DNA of 64,000 nt from positions 6,613,314 through 6,677,313 of the forward strand of contig CP136068.1 of assembly GCA_032622095.1 (NCBI GenBank), given 5' to 3'. This stretch comes from Siphonodentalium dalli (taxonomy: Eukaryota > Mollusca > Scaphopoda > Gadilida > Siphonodentaliidae). The notes beneath the pieces were generated by a model. The model had not been told where the DNA came from and did not search any database. It saw nothing but the letters and a program-made list of their open reading frames with translations. How positions within the stretch are numbered: position 1 is the stretch's first letter; each line of letters opens with the position of its first letter. Both the position numbers and the translations under genes were made by a program. This document shows, piece after piece, positions 25,966-37,286 of the stretch.

Positions 25966-26035
25966 CGGTCCAGGCATGTGTACTTGATTGGACCACCTTG
26001 GGTGATCCGGTCCGGTCCGCATCACTACTAGGAAG

Positions 26036-26735
26036 TATGTCGTGGTATGCCAAGATCCCACAAATTTGATTGGCATTATATGTGAAACTCTTGCTGACCC
26101 ATCAGTGAAAACAATTGCATTTGAAAACCCCAGCAAACTGGACTGATGCAGAATATAAAGGAATCTTACATTTTAATTTTAATTTTTTATTGGTTACAAT
26201 TCGTTCTGGCCTTATAAGAAACCGAACTCTCAAATCAAAATCATTTGTAACTCAACAAAAAATGGTATATGTCTTAGATTTTGTATGTGAGATATCATTC
26301 CAAATATTTTTGTCAGCTTTTAATACTACAAAAAGGGACATAATGGTATTCACATTTATCTACTACTTTCAATTGACAACTATTTGTGGAGTTCGGAACA
26401 TATATTTTAATTTATATATGATAAACCAGTTTACTGTCCCAGTGGTGATATTTGATCACAGCCATTTGGGGATTTTAGGTGAGATGGTCAGCATTCGATC
26501 ATTCCCATAAAAGTGACCGATGTATTTCGATGTCGCATGTACACATATATATAGCCTATATATAGGTGACTGATTTTAAGGTAGCTGTGTTAGGTGTATG
26601 ATATATGCGTTGGCACGCCTACGGCTGCATATTATATGTATTTGTCTCCAAGACATGTCGAGCGTTACCCTGTGTACATGCCAGCTACCATATAATTATA
26701 ACATAACACATAAGGCGCCGATGTATAATGTGTAT
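26036..26735. other. Intergenic, no gene seen
   Basis: A 131-codon open frame (26115-26510) has no family resemblance and no splice context. Nothing else is supported. Confidence 0.5.
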
Positions 26736-26744
26736 TTTGTTTGA

Positions 26745-26820
26745 ATGGGTGGGATTCGAACCCAGGCATATAACTTGTACCTCTAACACAGCAACATTAA
26801 TATGGCCATAATGATATTGT
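26745..26820 (-). repeat. tRNA-like / SINE promoter fragment
   Basis: On the minus strand GGTTCGAATCCC (26751-26762) is a perfect RNA polymerase III B box. About 30 bases upstream lies 'ttgctgtgttagagg', a plausible degraded A box. Acceptor and anticodon stems do not form a proper tRNA, so this is most likely a tRNA-derived SINE head rather than a working tRNA gene. Confidence 0.5.
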
Positions 26821-28614
26821 CCTAACTCCCAAGTGCATGTGACGTCGGAATACAGCGGCGAATTGAGCTTCATATGTTTTGGGTCGCTTTGTGGTGGCCG
26901 TGCGGTATTGAAGTCGCACTGCAAGCTCGGGGACGTGGCTAGATGATGTCCGTTGGGGAGGGTGTCCACCTTGCGAAATTTCAAATGCACCCCCGTGAAT
27001 CATAAGGTTTTGAATAATTCCACTTGCACCCGTTGTAGTACGGTTATACACATAAGTGCTCAGGCCTCATAGCCTATGCATATACCCAGTATGAGATATT
27101 CATATATCTTAACATGAAAATTGCATAAATCATAACACCCATAGTCGGCCCGGTCTGAGAGAACTAAACTAAGCAAGAAAATCGCGAAATCCTAGCATCA
27201 ATACTGACCTCAAGCGAAATTTCAAACCTCATACTCCCCGGTATTGTCAACTGATGACCATTTCATTTCAATTTTGACCAAATGTATTAAACTATTGTTT
27301 TCATTATACAAATAAGCAGTGTTTTATCTGGACACGAAAATCGCGAAATCTTAGCATCTAGACTAGCCTCAAGCATTCCTAGTGTTTGGAAATTTTAAAC
27401 CCGACACCCTACATAGGTTGGAAAAGTTCTGACTAATGACAATTTTTACCAAATGTAGGACAATATTGTATTCTTAAAATTAATATCAGTTTTTACTGGC
27501 CACGAGGGAGGGACCAGGACACAAACTTTCCAACATGGCACCGCCTATAAGGTTGGAAATGTTGATGCCCATTTCAGTCCAAAATTTGGACAAAAAGAAG
27601 GAAAATATGCGAATATTGGTTGAACAACAATAAATTTCACTCAATAAATTGTTTGAAATCAAACTACAAGAACATTTTCAACCTATTGTTGATGTGAAAT
27701 TTCCAACTAATGTTGTGTCAGGTGTGAAATTCTTCTCTGTTGAATATTTTGACAAAGGTTGGGGAGTGAGACTGCATACAACCTCTCGTGCTTATAGCGG
27801 ATTTTACAAAACGCCTCCAGTATATCAGGTCAGACCTAATATACTGGTCTTTTTGGTAATTCGGCTATAAACTGGGGACCAGTTGTAGATCCTCTATTTT
27901 TACAGAATTATTGCTCATCAATTATGATGCACATCTCCTCTACATAGTGTATATCATATCTATGGCCCATATGATGACACCATGCAACTAGACAACTTTA
28001 TTAACACATTTAGCCCCCCCCCCCCCCTATAGCCGAGGTGGGTAGATTCTGGATATATGTGATCGTCGTCTGCATGGGCTATGTATAGATGAGGTTGTCA
28101 TGCATCGGATTAGAACCATAACATGTTCGAAATTTGGGATCGATTTCCAAGCTTGATATGAGTTGAGGAGCATCCCAAAGTGCTATTCCGATCGACGCAT
28201 AACCATTTTGACAAAAATGAGAACTTATTCACGCTCACTGAAACAATCACATTTGAAGCTATGAACACTCATGAACTGAGTCTGTGCGTCAATTTCTCTG
28301 ACATATCTAAGATTGGGATGAAATTTGCGACATACCACATCGCCAATTTGTTGACCCAGAACGGCGCCTCGTTGACAAATTTGAAATATACCAATATATA
28401 TTGTTAACATAGAATATCATGAAATTCCGAAACGACTGGTGGAAATTTGCGTCAAAACAAGGACCTTTTTTATTAATTTCAGTGGACCACCCCTCTCCCT
28501 TGCATGTCCAACTGTTTCTGTCTGTGTATATACATCATAGCGTATGTAAATGACATTGTATTCATGAATTCACTAATTATAAATCATTGAGATGCCTTAT
28601 TTAAAATATAAGAA
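26821..28614. other. Intergenic, no gene seen
   Basis: Contains two diverged 'gaaaatcgcgaaatc(c/t)tagcatc' blocks (27176 and 27339) and a poly-C tract at 28016-28027. No exon was supported. Confidence 0.5.
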
Positions 28615-29130
28615 GCGGCCAAGTAATCATTATTTTCAGTTTCTACCGCACCCCCCCCCCCCCCAACCCCGACCCTGGTCGTGATACTGGTGACCAAAGT
28701 GAGCCACGTTAAAGCACCTGTCAGATTACCTATAAACTATTTCCTCTGCCTTCTAGATGGTAGGCCTTCATGTAAAACCCGTTTATTGTCTGCTACAAAT
28801 TTTCGCTAAAGGAGATTTTTTAGTACGCTGCCCCAGTGCGGCCATATACTACCAATAGGATAGCAATTCAGCAAAACCCACCAACATCATATCACATTAG
28901 CAGGACCACTTGGCCGGGGTGTTATACAACCGATATATATGTGACAACCGTTTAGCAACGCAATCATACAATGTATGCAATGTGGTCATCTACATGTGCG
29001 CAAATAAAACTCAATGGTGTGCCGACAATATACATCTGTATACCAATGTATGCAACATTTAAACGAATATGCGCACTACAGGCTTAACATGCTCAATGTG
29101 TTACATACTACCCACTAAATCGTTGAGGTG
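28615..29130 (+). repeat. First unit of a larger tandem region
   Basis: 28620-28740 ('catta..ttttcag', poly-C, 'ggtcgtgatactggtgacc', 'cctgtcagatta') is similar to 29129-29225 ('ggccgtgacaccggtgacgt', 'tatgtcagatt'). 28925-29120 is a diverged copy of the 468-bp unit found at 30411 and 30879. Confidence 0.65.
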
Positions 29131-29317
29131 TAGTCATTATTTTTAGTCCCCCTCCCCCACGACGTGGCCGTGACACCGGTGACGTCAGTGAGTAACTTTA
29201 AATAATATGTCAGATTCATTACTCTGTCTGAAGCCTTCTTGGTGATACATGTATATATATTTTCTACTGCGATTTTCGAGGAGTGAAGCATCCTATCTAT
29301 CCACCCTCTCGATCATG

Positions 29318-30365
29318 CCGGGTCTGGCCCCCTTCCCCGAAACACTCACTACAAGACTGCCGGTGATCGATAAAGTATAATTTTGTCCGCTGCCCCTCTA
29401 CGCAACCACCCATGTCGCAATTCAAAATCAATACGGCCCTATTGAACTGTTAATTTAGTCCGGGGCAAGCCCCCTTCCCCGAAACACTCCCTATAACCTA
29501 TTTGACTGGCGGTATTCGATAAAGGATAACTTTGTCCGCCGTCCCCGTACGCAACCAGCCCTGTCACAATGCAACATCAATGTGTTCATGTTGACCCGAA
29601 CATACTTTAATTTGGTCCGGGGCTAGCCCCCTTCCCCGAAACACTCACTATTTGACTACCGGTTTTCTATCAAGGATAGTTTTGTCCGTCGCCCCTGTAC
29701 ACAACCGCCCCTGTCACAATGCAACATCAATACGTCCCTGTTGACCCGAAAATACTTTAATTTGGTCAGGGGGTAGTCCCCTTTCCCGAAACAATCCCTA
29801 TTTGACTGCCGGTTTTCGACAAAGGATATTTTTGTCCGCCGGCCCTGTACACAACCACCCCTGTCACAATGCAACACAAATACGTCCCTGTTGACCCGAA
29901 AATACTTTAATTTGGTCAGGGGCTAGTCCCCTTTCCCGAAACACTCCCTATTTGACTGTCGGTTTTCGATAAAGGATATTTTTGTCCGCCGCCCCTGTAC
30001 ACAACCACCCCTGTCACAATGCAACACCAATACGTCCCTGTTGACCCGAAAATACTTTAATTTGGTCAGGGGCTAGTCCCCTTTCCCGAAACACTCCCTA
30101 TTTGACTGTCGGTTTTCGATAAAGGATATTTTTGTCCGCCGCCCCTGTACACAACCACCCCTGTCACAATGCAACATCAATACGTCCCTGTATACCCGAA
30201 AATACTTTAATTTGGTTCGGGGCTATATAGCCCCCCTCCACGAAACACTCCCTATTTGACTGCCGGTTTTCGACAAAGGATATTTTTGTCCGCCACCCCT
30301 CTAAGCAACCACCCCTGTCACCATGAAACATCAATACGTCCCTTTCATTTAGTCCGACAATTTCG
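29318..30365 (+). repeat. 150-bp tandem satellite, about 7 copies
   Basis: 'tactttaatttgg' recurs at 29603, 29753, 29903, 30053 and 30203, exactly 150 bp apart. Each unit carries 'cttccccgaaac' or 'ctttcccgaaac', 'ttgactg(c/t)cggttttcga', 'ttgtccgccgcccctgtaca' and 'cctgtcacaatgcaac'. Since 150 is a multiple of three, frames stay open across units by period alone, not because of coding. Outer copies are more diverged than inner ones. Confidence 0.95.
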
Positions 30366-30410
30366 ACCAATTTTCTCGGCGATAGCGACCGGAATATACA
30401 ACAAATATAT

Positions 30411-31340
30411 ATGACAACCGTTTACGCACTGTCATATATTGATGCAATGCGGTCACATATATATGCAAAAATTTAAGACAATAGTGTGCCGACAATTTAT
30501 ATCTGCATAACAATTTATGTAGTTTTTGAACAAATATGACAATCTACACACTTTACATACCTACTGTGTTCTATATTATCCAATACATCGTGTTATATTT
30601 CTGAACAAATAAATTAATGTCAGCACACTATTTGATGTATGTGACATATATATGTTGTATTATTGAACAAATATATGCCACTACTCTCGTTTTATTGAAC
30701 ATATACATGACATCGACTTGTTTACGGGCACAACATATGTTCGATGTTTTAAACATACATGTGGTATTTTACAATACCAATGTGCTACCTTTACAACACA
30801 AAGGTGCAGTTTACACTACCAATGTACATTTGTGTTCAATCTTATCACACAGTGTTGTAAATTTTGCATACACATATGTGTATAACCGTTTACGCACTGT
30901 CATATATTTATGCAATGTGGTCATATATATATGCAAAAATTGAATACAATGGTGTGTCGACAATTTATATCTGCATAACAATTTATGCAGTGTTTGAACA
31001 AATATGACAATCTACAGACTTTACATGCTCAATGTATTCTATATTATCCAATACATAGTGTTGTACATTTGAACAAAGTCAAAACACTATTTGATGTTGG
31101 TCACACATATATGTTATAGTTTTGAATAAATATATGTCACCACTCCATTATTATTGAAACTATATACGACATCGACTTGCACACAGGAACTGGGTGTTCG
31201 ATGTTTTGAACATGCATGTGCTATTTTATAATGAATATGTGAGCAGTTTGAACTGCGTGTACTGTGTGTGATACCTGATAGCATTGGTGTTCGATCTTAT
31301 CACACGGTGTTGTAAATATTGCATATATATGTGTATATAG
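30411..31340 (+). repeat. Tandem duplication of a 468-bp AT-rich unit
   Basis: 'aaccgtttacgcactgtcat' starts both units (30416 and 30884). They share 'atatctgcataacaatttat', 'caaatatgacaatctaca', 'ctatattatccaatacat' and 'acatcgacttg', with moderate divergence. A third, older copy is at 28925-29120, so the 150-bp array lies between copies of this unit. Confidence 0.88.
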
Positions 31341-32185
31341 TGTAATACATGGTTCGATGTGCATAGCACATTATGGTTTGCAACGACCAGAATATAGAAC
31401 CCATACCCGGTATATAATATAGTTACAATAATAACACTATAGTCTGGTCATTAAAAGGCGTTCGGGTCTATTTGGCCAGACCAATAAGTAGATGATTATT
31501 GGCAAGACATACATATGTACAAAACAAGAACATATGTGTTGTTCTGTGAGATGGGTTTAACTGATTGTTTTAACAAACAAATGGTGTAAACTGAAGTCAA
31601 CACACATTTGCAAAAGACTTTGCATAGGTTACATACTCCTATATATAACTTCAGATTGATCACACCCATAGCGACGGTTCAGAAGGCAAGAACGTTACGG
31701 GCAGTATATAACATACCTAAAGAGAACGGTAGCTACGGGCAGTATATCTGCCTGTTATTAATGTGGAAATATGCACATAAATAATTGGCATATTTGCTCG
31801 TAAGTGTCTTATTGCAAGCTATTTGGTATAAATTGTTTTTCATCTCCAGCCAGGAACACGGTTCCTCATATATGTAATTTGCCAAGAATAGCCAAAATGC
31901 GCGTTACGCACGTTTGAGTGACAGATTGCCCGTATGGGCTTTGGGTATTGTGCAGCGCCCGTATGAGCTGTAGATGCACGTTTGCGCGCTTGATAACTAA
32001 TATACACCATTCCACAATAACGAACGCGCGCTTGGGTGACATATCTCCTGTAATTCAACGTAATTATGAACATTGGTTAAAATTAAGACAAGACACCAAT
32101 GTTAAGACAAACACTTTTATATTCTCAAATATTTTATAATGATTGTGGTATTTTACAACAGTGCATGGGTCAACAGTTCAGAGCT
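31341..32185. other. Intergenic, no gene seen
   Basis: A short direct repeat 'acgggcagtatat' occurs at 31699 and 31735. No supported exon. Confidence 0.5.
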
Positions 32186-32749
32186 TCAAGCATAGTTGCT
32201 TGGGGTGTACACCACACGTGACCGTGTAGTTCTCTGGCGTACCCAGGTTTGGGCTTGTGGTGTATCAGTTTGTTCTGGTATATTCACTTCGGATGACCGA
32301 TTAGACGTAACACTCATGGAAAAGTCCAAATTAAATGCGGGAACATCTTTATCGTCACCAACATCGTGAACTGGCATAACTTCGCTGTCAACTGGAGATA
32401 AATCAATGCTGTGTCCGATGGGATCGGACGCGATAACGCTGATCGGTGTATAATGAACTACAGTGCGCGACGTAACGTCGTCAGCTGGTTGGATGTTCGG
32501 AGAATGTTTACAACTTTGGCGGTATAGTGGCTGTCGGTGGTGTTCATAAGCAGCTACAATTAACCTGTTCAAAACTGGAACAGTCACTCCTGATTTGACG
32601 CCTTTGTTGCACCAAGGTGTATTTGCTTGCCACCATGCAGGCTTTGAAACGTCGTCGCCCCAGTTTGGTTGCCCGCAACCGCCAAGCTCAAAACGACAAG
32701 TCCTGTTACTATCTTTATTAGACCCTCTATGTCCATTTTCATCAATTCA
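32186..32749 (-). CDS. Exon-like minus-strand coding stretch with a KPAWW motif
   Basis: One minus-strand frame is open from about 32749 to a stop at 32186 (about 187 codons), with no ATG at its head. It may therefore be an exon; a possible acceptor is 'atagtaacag' near 32706. The N-terminal part is rich in Cys, Trp and Gly (CRFELGGCGQPNWGDD) and includes KPAWWQANTPW and VPVLNRLIVAAYEHH, which look like a folded domain. The C-terminal half is acidic, Ser/Thr-rich and probably disordered. A second frame (ATG at 32958, ending 32584) overlaps it; I judge the Trp-rich frame more protein-like. I do not recognise the family. The piece could be a host exon or part of a decayed transposon. Confidence 0.45.
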
Positions 32750-33174
32750 TCACTGTTTGCGAATATTGGGAAGGCGAACCTTAATCTATTCGGAAAACTG
32801 TTGCCCCACAAATCGCTACTCAACACAGAGTATGCGCTTCTTAATATAACGTATGTGAGAACATCGGAGCCATATGCCATCATGATCCCGTCTTTTGTGG
32901 CAGCGGGAATGTTGTTGTCGAGCATTTTGTTTGCAGCTTGGTGACCATTTGCAATCATTCATTCCATTTCGCGATTACGGAGTGTCATAGTGATTATTTA
33001 TTAGGGGTTTTGGGGGATGAGCCCAGGGAGGATTTGGAAGGGGGCGTCGACCCTCCCCTACAACCCACTTGTGAAGTGATATTGGGGCTATGGAGAATTA
33101 TGATAATTCAACATAGCATGAGATGAATACAAAAAAAGATGATCTAGACATATTAAGATTTGTTTTTCTTTGGT

Positions 33175-33426
33175 TTATTTTTCCTTTCTTTGCTGAATTT
33201 CTGTTTGATGTTGTTGTTGTTGTTGTTGGAGCACAGCTGCCCGTTCTTCTTCCCATTCTTTCTGCTGTTGTTCATACTTGTGTTGCCTTTGTTCATGCTT
33301 TTGTTGCCTTTGTTCTTGTTCAATCGCGTGTTCTGCCAAGAATCTTCTGGTGTCTGCGATTATCTCTTCTGTAGAACGGGTGGTGTCTGTGCTGATGTTG
33401 TTGTTGCTGGTGGTAGAGCTGAATCG
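33175..33426 (-). CDS. Gln/Glu-rich coiled-coil C-terminal exon
   Basis: 83 codons with no ATG, bounded upstream on the minus strand by 'attatttag' (an AG acceptor immediately before the first codon, whose TAG also closes the frame) and downstream by TAA at 33175. The translation runs from a Ser/Thr/Asn-rich start through EEIIADTRRFLAEH to a helix with repeated EQRQQKHEQRQHKYEQQQ and a seven-Gln run encoded by a CAA microsatellite. It should form a charged coiled coil. AATAAA overlaps the stop codon and could be the poly(A) signal. Upstream exons are not visible; the LINE starts about 250 bp further upstream and may have interrupted the gene. Function unknown. Confidence 0.45.
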   Translation of the reverse strand, partial: RFSSTTSNNNISTDTTRSTEEIIADTRRFLAEHAIEQEQRQQKHEQRQHKYEQQQKEWEEERAAVLQQQQQQHQTEIQQRKEK

Positions 33427-33680
33427 CTAAATAATACCAGATATATGAACATTGGGTTGATTATCCCAATTTATATGCTTTGATATTATTATCAACTAAT
33501 AGCTTCTTGACAAGGGAGAATTGGACCGGCGCTTGTTGCAGCTTATAAAGATTTACATAATATTATGATATTGCGCCTTCTTTGTGTTCATGTTAATTGA
33601 GTTGACGCTTACTAGGTGCCAATCAAACTTTTCACATATTCACAACGGATTAGTGTGGTATAATGTATCAATTACGGGGG

Positions 33681-36200
33681 TGTTATATAAACATGTCAGA
33701 CGTATAACACCAGTAAATTTCATTCAGATTGACGAAGAAACCCTGGCAGTAGAAGTCACCATTCGCAATGCAAAAACTGCCATCGTCGCCACATACAACC
33801 CGCCAAACACAGACCTCAGCAATGCCTCCTTCAAACACTTCACATCAACCCACGGCCACTGCATCTTCATCGGAGACTACAACGCGAAGCACACCTACTA
33901 CGGCTGTAAAGATACCAACAGAGACGGTGACAGAATGATCAACATCATCGAAGATCTTGATCTACTCATACTAAACAACATACACGAACCAACACATCAC
34001 CACGCGGCGACCAACAAATGGGACGGCCTAGACCTAGCCATCGCCACTCCATCCATCGCAACTAAAGGAATCATGTGCTATATTGGCGACGACGTCTCCA
34101 GTGACCACCTACCCGTACACATAAGATCCAGCAATGCCTCAACCGACCGCCATCCGAAAACCCTCCGCCGCAACCTAAATAAAGCTGACTGGGACAGTTT
34201 CCGACCACAACTCACCAACAGCATAGACTCACCCATCACATCAACCAGCGACATTGATGCGACATGCCAGCACCTATCCCAAACCCTCGAATCAGCCCTA
34301 GATACAGCATGCCCGAAACAACAAGTCAACACCACAGCATGGCGAGTCTCCCCCGAAACTCTGAAAATGATCCGACTTAAACGCAAGCTAAGAAGACTCC
34401 AGCAGAAAAACACAAACGACATGTACTACCCAAATCTTTACAACAACATGAACAGACAAGTCAAAGCGGCAGTCAAAAAAGAAAAAACAAGCATCCTGGC
34501 AGCGGGCGACAACCGAACTCGGCGATAAAAGAATGAACAGAAACTTCTGGAGTACCTTCAAATCCCTTACCGGCACAGGAAAAAACAACAACAGCACAGA
34601 AAACCCCGTAACAAAACCGATGGCAGCCTGATCTCGTGAGACAAAGAAAAAGCAGAAGCCTTCGCCGACAACCTGCAAAAAATCCAGAACACCCGTCAAG
34701 GCCCAGCCTACGACGACGCCTTCAAAGCAACTGTAGAAAACCACATCAAAGACAACCCCGACCTCTTCAAACCACTTCCAAGTACCACCAACGACCACGA
34801 TGACGTCTTCCCCGTAGCACCTCCAATCACACAGGACGAAATCGCATCTAACCTAAAGAAGGGAAAGGGCAACTCAGCACCAGGCAACGACAGCATCACA
34901 CACTCCATCCTACGACAAGCCCCTCCAGCCTTCTTCGCCATACTACTCCTTCTATTCAACGCCTGCCTGACCATTGGATACTTCCCAACAGCATGGAAAA
35001 CCGCCGTCGGAATTATGATTCCCAAGCCAGACAAAGACCGCGCCATTCCCAACAACTATCGACCCATCAGCCTCCTCCAATGTACCGGTAAACTATTCGA
35101 AAGAATTATCAGCAGCCGACTACGAGAGCACCTTGAATCCTCCAACTTCTTCAACCCGTGACAGCGTGGCTACCGACAAGGCAAAGAAGGCATGGAACAC
35201 ATCGTTCGACTAGCTGAAGACGCCCGACTATCCCTTGGCAAAAACTGGTTAACAGCTGCAGTGTTCCTCGACGTTGAGAAGGCCTTCGATTCCGTATGTC
35301 ACGACGGCCTTAGATACAAGTTCAACCAGCTCAATGTCGCCCGCAAATAGTAGTATCATCTTTCATACAAGATCGGCAACTCAGCGTCCGCATCAACAAC
35401 GACACATCCAGCCCAGTCTTCCTACGCACCGGAACCCCACAAGGATATGTACTCAGCCCGCTCCTCTTCCTGATATACGCCAATGACCTACCCATCGACC
35501 CAAGAAACAACGTAGAAATCTCACAATTCGCCGACGACCTAGGACTCTGGACTACACATAAAACCCCCAGGATCCTACAAAAACGACTACAAAAGACCAT
35601 CGACAACTTAACAACATGGTGCTCCAGATGGAGAATAAAACTCAACGCCAAGAAAACCCAACTCATAATATTCCACCAGAGAAAAACAACACAGACTATC
35701 AACATCAATATAGACAACGAGACCGTCCAACCATCCAACCAAGCCATCCTATTAGGAATGACCTTCGCCACGCACATCAAAAAGTCGCCGACAAAACCAG
35801 AAAAAGAACAAACCTGCTAAGTTGTCTCAGAGGTACCGACTGGGGAACCAACAGTCAGACCATCATCAACCTCTTCAAACTATACGTCCGCCCAGTAATG
35901 GAGTATGGCGCACCCATCATCGCAACAGCCTCCAACCCGTCAATCGAAACCCTGCAGAAAGTCCAAAACAAAGCGCTCCGCATCGCTCTACATCAGCCAT
36001 TCTTCACACCAAACCAAGCCCTCCACGGCGCAGCAGACATACCTACGATGAAACAACGACTAACCAACCTCAGAAACCAGACCCTCGCCATAATTGACAA
36101 CAGCCCACTCATCCAAGAACTCCATCTGCGAAACCATCTGCTCTCCACCAAAAAGACCAAGTCCATCCTAGAAATCGACAACACCGACAGAACAATCTAG
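33681..36200 (+). pseudogene. 5'-truncated, decayed Jockey-like LINE ORF2 (endonuclease + reverse transcriptase)
   Basis: The first part (to 34528) encodes the C-terminal half of an APE-type endonuclease: IGDYNAKHTYYGC near 33869, then SDHLPV near 34097. The reverse transcriptase follows: NNYRPISLL (about 35052), DVEKAFDSVCHDGL (about 35270), GTPQGYVLSPLLFLIYANDL (about 35430) and the catalytic FADD (35527-35538). C-terminal text LYVRPVMEYGAPI (35880) is typical of Jockey/CR1-group elements. The frame is broken by shifts near 34505, 34620, 35350 and 35780 and by stops at 34637 (TGA), 35159 (TGA) and 35348 (TAG). The N-terminal endonuclease half (catalytic Asn and Glu region) is missing, as expected for a 5'-truncated insertion. 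The plus strand is strongly A/C-rich. It is not functional. Confidence 0.9.
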
Positions 36201-36479
36201 ACCCCATACAACCGTCAACCAAGCCAACCAACAGCCAAACCACCAGCCAACCAATAACCTCACCAGCCCAAAGCAATACAGACTCCGACCACTCCAGCAC
36301 TTCGCGAGCCACACCACCAACCAAGAGGCACCAGCTTTAAAGCCAGCCAACCAACAGCCACACCAACCAGACATCCAGCCTAAACACAAGCCTCACATCA
36401 GCCACATCCCAACAGCCTCGACTCATCCACCACGCTTCCATCGCTTTGCCTCCAAATACAACAGCCTCAACAATCGAAG

Positions 36480-37286
36480 AGTGAACTTCTTTATAAATTA
36501 CCAAACTATGGAACAACCTACCAAAATGCTTTGTCAGAGTCGCAGTGCCCTTATCAGGGCGTCGGCTTTGCAATGGTAGCCTTCCTAAAAGCAGTGAACG
36601 CAGACCTGAAAAAGCGGATCGACAACATGAATGGAGAACTTGTAGAAAATCGTCAGACTATTCACAAACTAGGAGAAAACATCAGTAACCTGACCAAAAC
36701 CTTGACAAACAATAAAACAGAAAAGAAAACAGACAAAAACACAGCTCCAAAACCATCAACGACCGAAAATCCAAAGACATCCGACAAGCCAAAGACATCT
36801 GACAAACCAAAGACAACCGACAAGCCCACGACCTCTGATAAGCCAAAGACAACTGAAAAAGCCACAACCTCCGATAAGCCACAGCCAACCGAAACACACA
36901 AGACAACAAAAACTCTCACGACCAGCGAATCAACCTCCACTACATCTCAGCATACCACTACTGCTACCAATAAACCGGCCGAAATAAACGGCATCCACAT
37001 GACTAACGAGACAGACATCCAAACCTCAACCGACCAAGACATTTCTGACGCCGACTTCGCCATGGTTTACACCAGAAACAAGAAACGCCAACGACAAGTA
37101 CATGACATCCCTGAACTGATCAGCCCACTAAATACACCACATAAAAACGAAAAGAAGACGCAGCAGAGATCGACAACCTGCCCCCCAAGCAACCGAACAA
37201 ACCAGCCAGTCACAACATTCACCACACCTCCCAAACGACCAAGCCAGCTAACCACAACAACCAGAAAAGAAGAGACACCCTCATAG
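36480..37286 (+). CDS. Coiled-coil, Lys/Thr-rich ORF 3' of the LINE RT (ORF1-like)
   Basis: The frame is open through 36480 to TAG at 37284-37286; the first clear ATG is near 36572. It has a short helical, coiled-coil-like segment (VNADLKKRIDNMNGELVENR), then many near-repeats of KTSDKPKTTDKP, then an acidic patch and a basic tail (YTRNKKRQRQ). The shape resembles LINE ORF1/gag-like RNA-binding proteins with a disordered middle, but no zinc knuckle is visible. Its base composition (A/C-rich plus strand) matches the preceding RT, so the two probably share an origin. The odd point is the position downstream of ORF2. The 36420-36560 stretch also holds RT-C-terminus-like text (LWNNLPKCF) in another frame, so the junction may be a head-to-tail or rearranged copy. 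Confidence 0.5.
   Translation, partial: SELLYKLPNYGTTYQNALSESQCPYQGVGFAMVAFLKAVNADLKKRIDNMNGELVENRQTIHKLGENISNLTKTLTNNKTEKKTDKNTAPKPSTTENPKTSDKPKTSDKPKTTDKPTTSDKPKTTEKATTSDKPQPTETHKTTKTLTTSESTSTTSQHTTTATNKPAEINGIHMTNETDIQTSTDQDISDADFAMVYTRNKKRQRQVHDIPELISPLNTPHKNEKKTQQRSTTCPPSNRTNQPVTTFTTPPKRPSQLTTTTRKEETPS

Larger units (their letters stand above)
20770..26027. mobile_element. hAT-like composite element, 5258 bp, without recognisable transposase
   Basis: Ends are TAGTGATGCGGACCGGACC on the left and the inverse GGTCCGGTCCGCATCACTA on the right (one base, an A/T swap, interrupts at 'gatccgg'). Flanks are CTAGGAAC (20762-20769) and CTAGGAAG (26028-26035), an 8-bp target duplication with one mismatch, fitting hAT insertion. 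Inside lie a nested MITE (21233-21719), direct repeats (21913-22745) and a pair of long inverted arms (22168-22620 and 25510-25965) around a unique centre. I found no hAT dimerisation or catalytic motif in any frame, so this is a non-autonomous or decayed carrier. Confidence 0.82.

Noticed and set aside
26115-26510. 131-codon plus-strand frame
   Set aside because: Hydrophobic AT-driven composition, no domain and no splice borders.
26745-26820. A functional tRNA gene
   Set aside because: Only the B box is good. The acceptor and anticodon stems do not pair, so it is better read as a SINE-type remnant.
29656-30370. Repeated 70-codon frames on the minus strand
   Set aside because: They follow the 150-bp period of the tandem array and are by-products of it.
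32584-32958. 124-codon minus-strand frame overlapping the next frame by four bases, suggesting a polycistronic element
   Set aside because: The downstream frame does not start with ATG at the overlap; it is open well upstream. The apparent overlap is therefore only two frames crossing, and the Trp-rich frame looks more like protein.
33123-33483. Plus-strand frames rich in Phe, Leu and Val opposite the Gln-rich exon
   Set aside because: They are the antisense shadow of the CAA/CAG-rich minus-strand exon.
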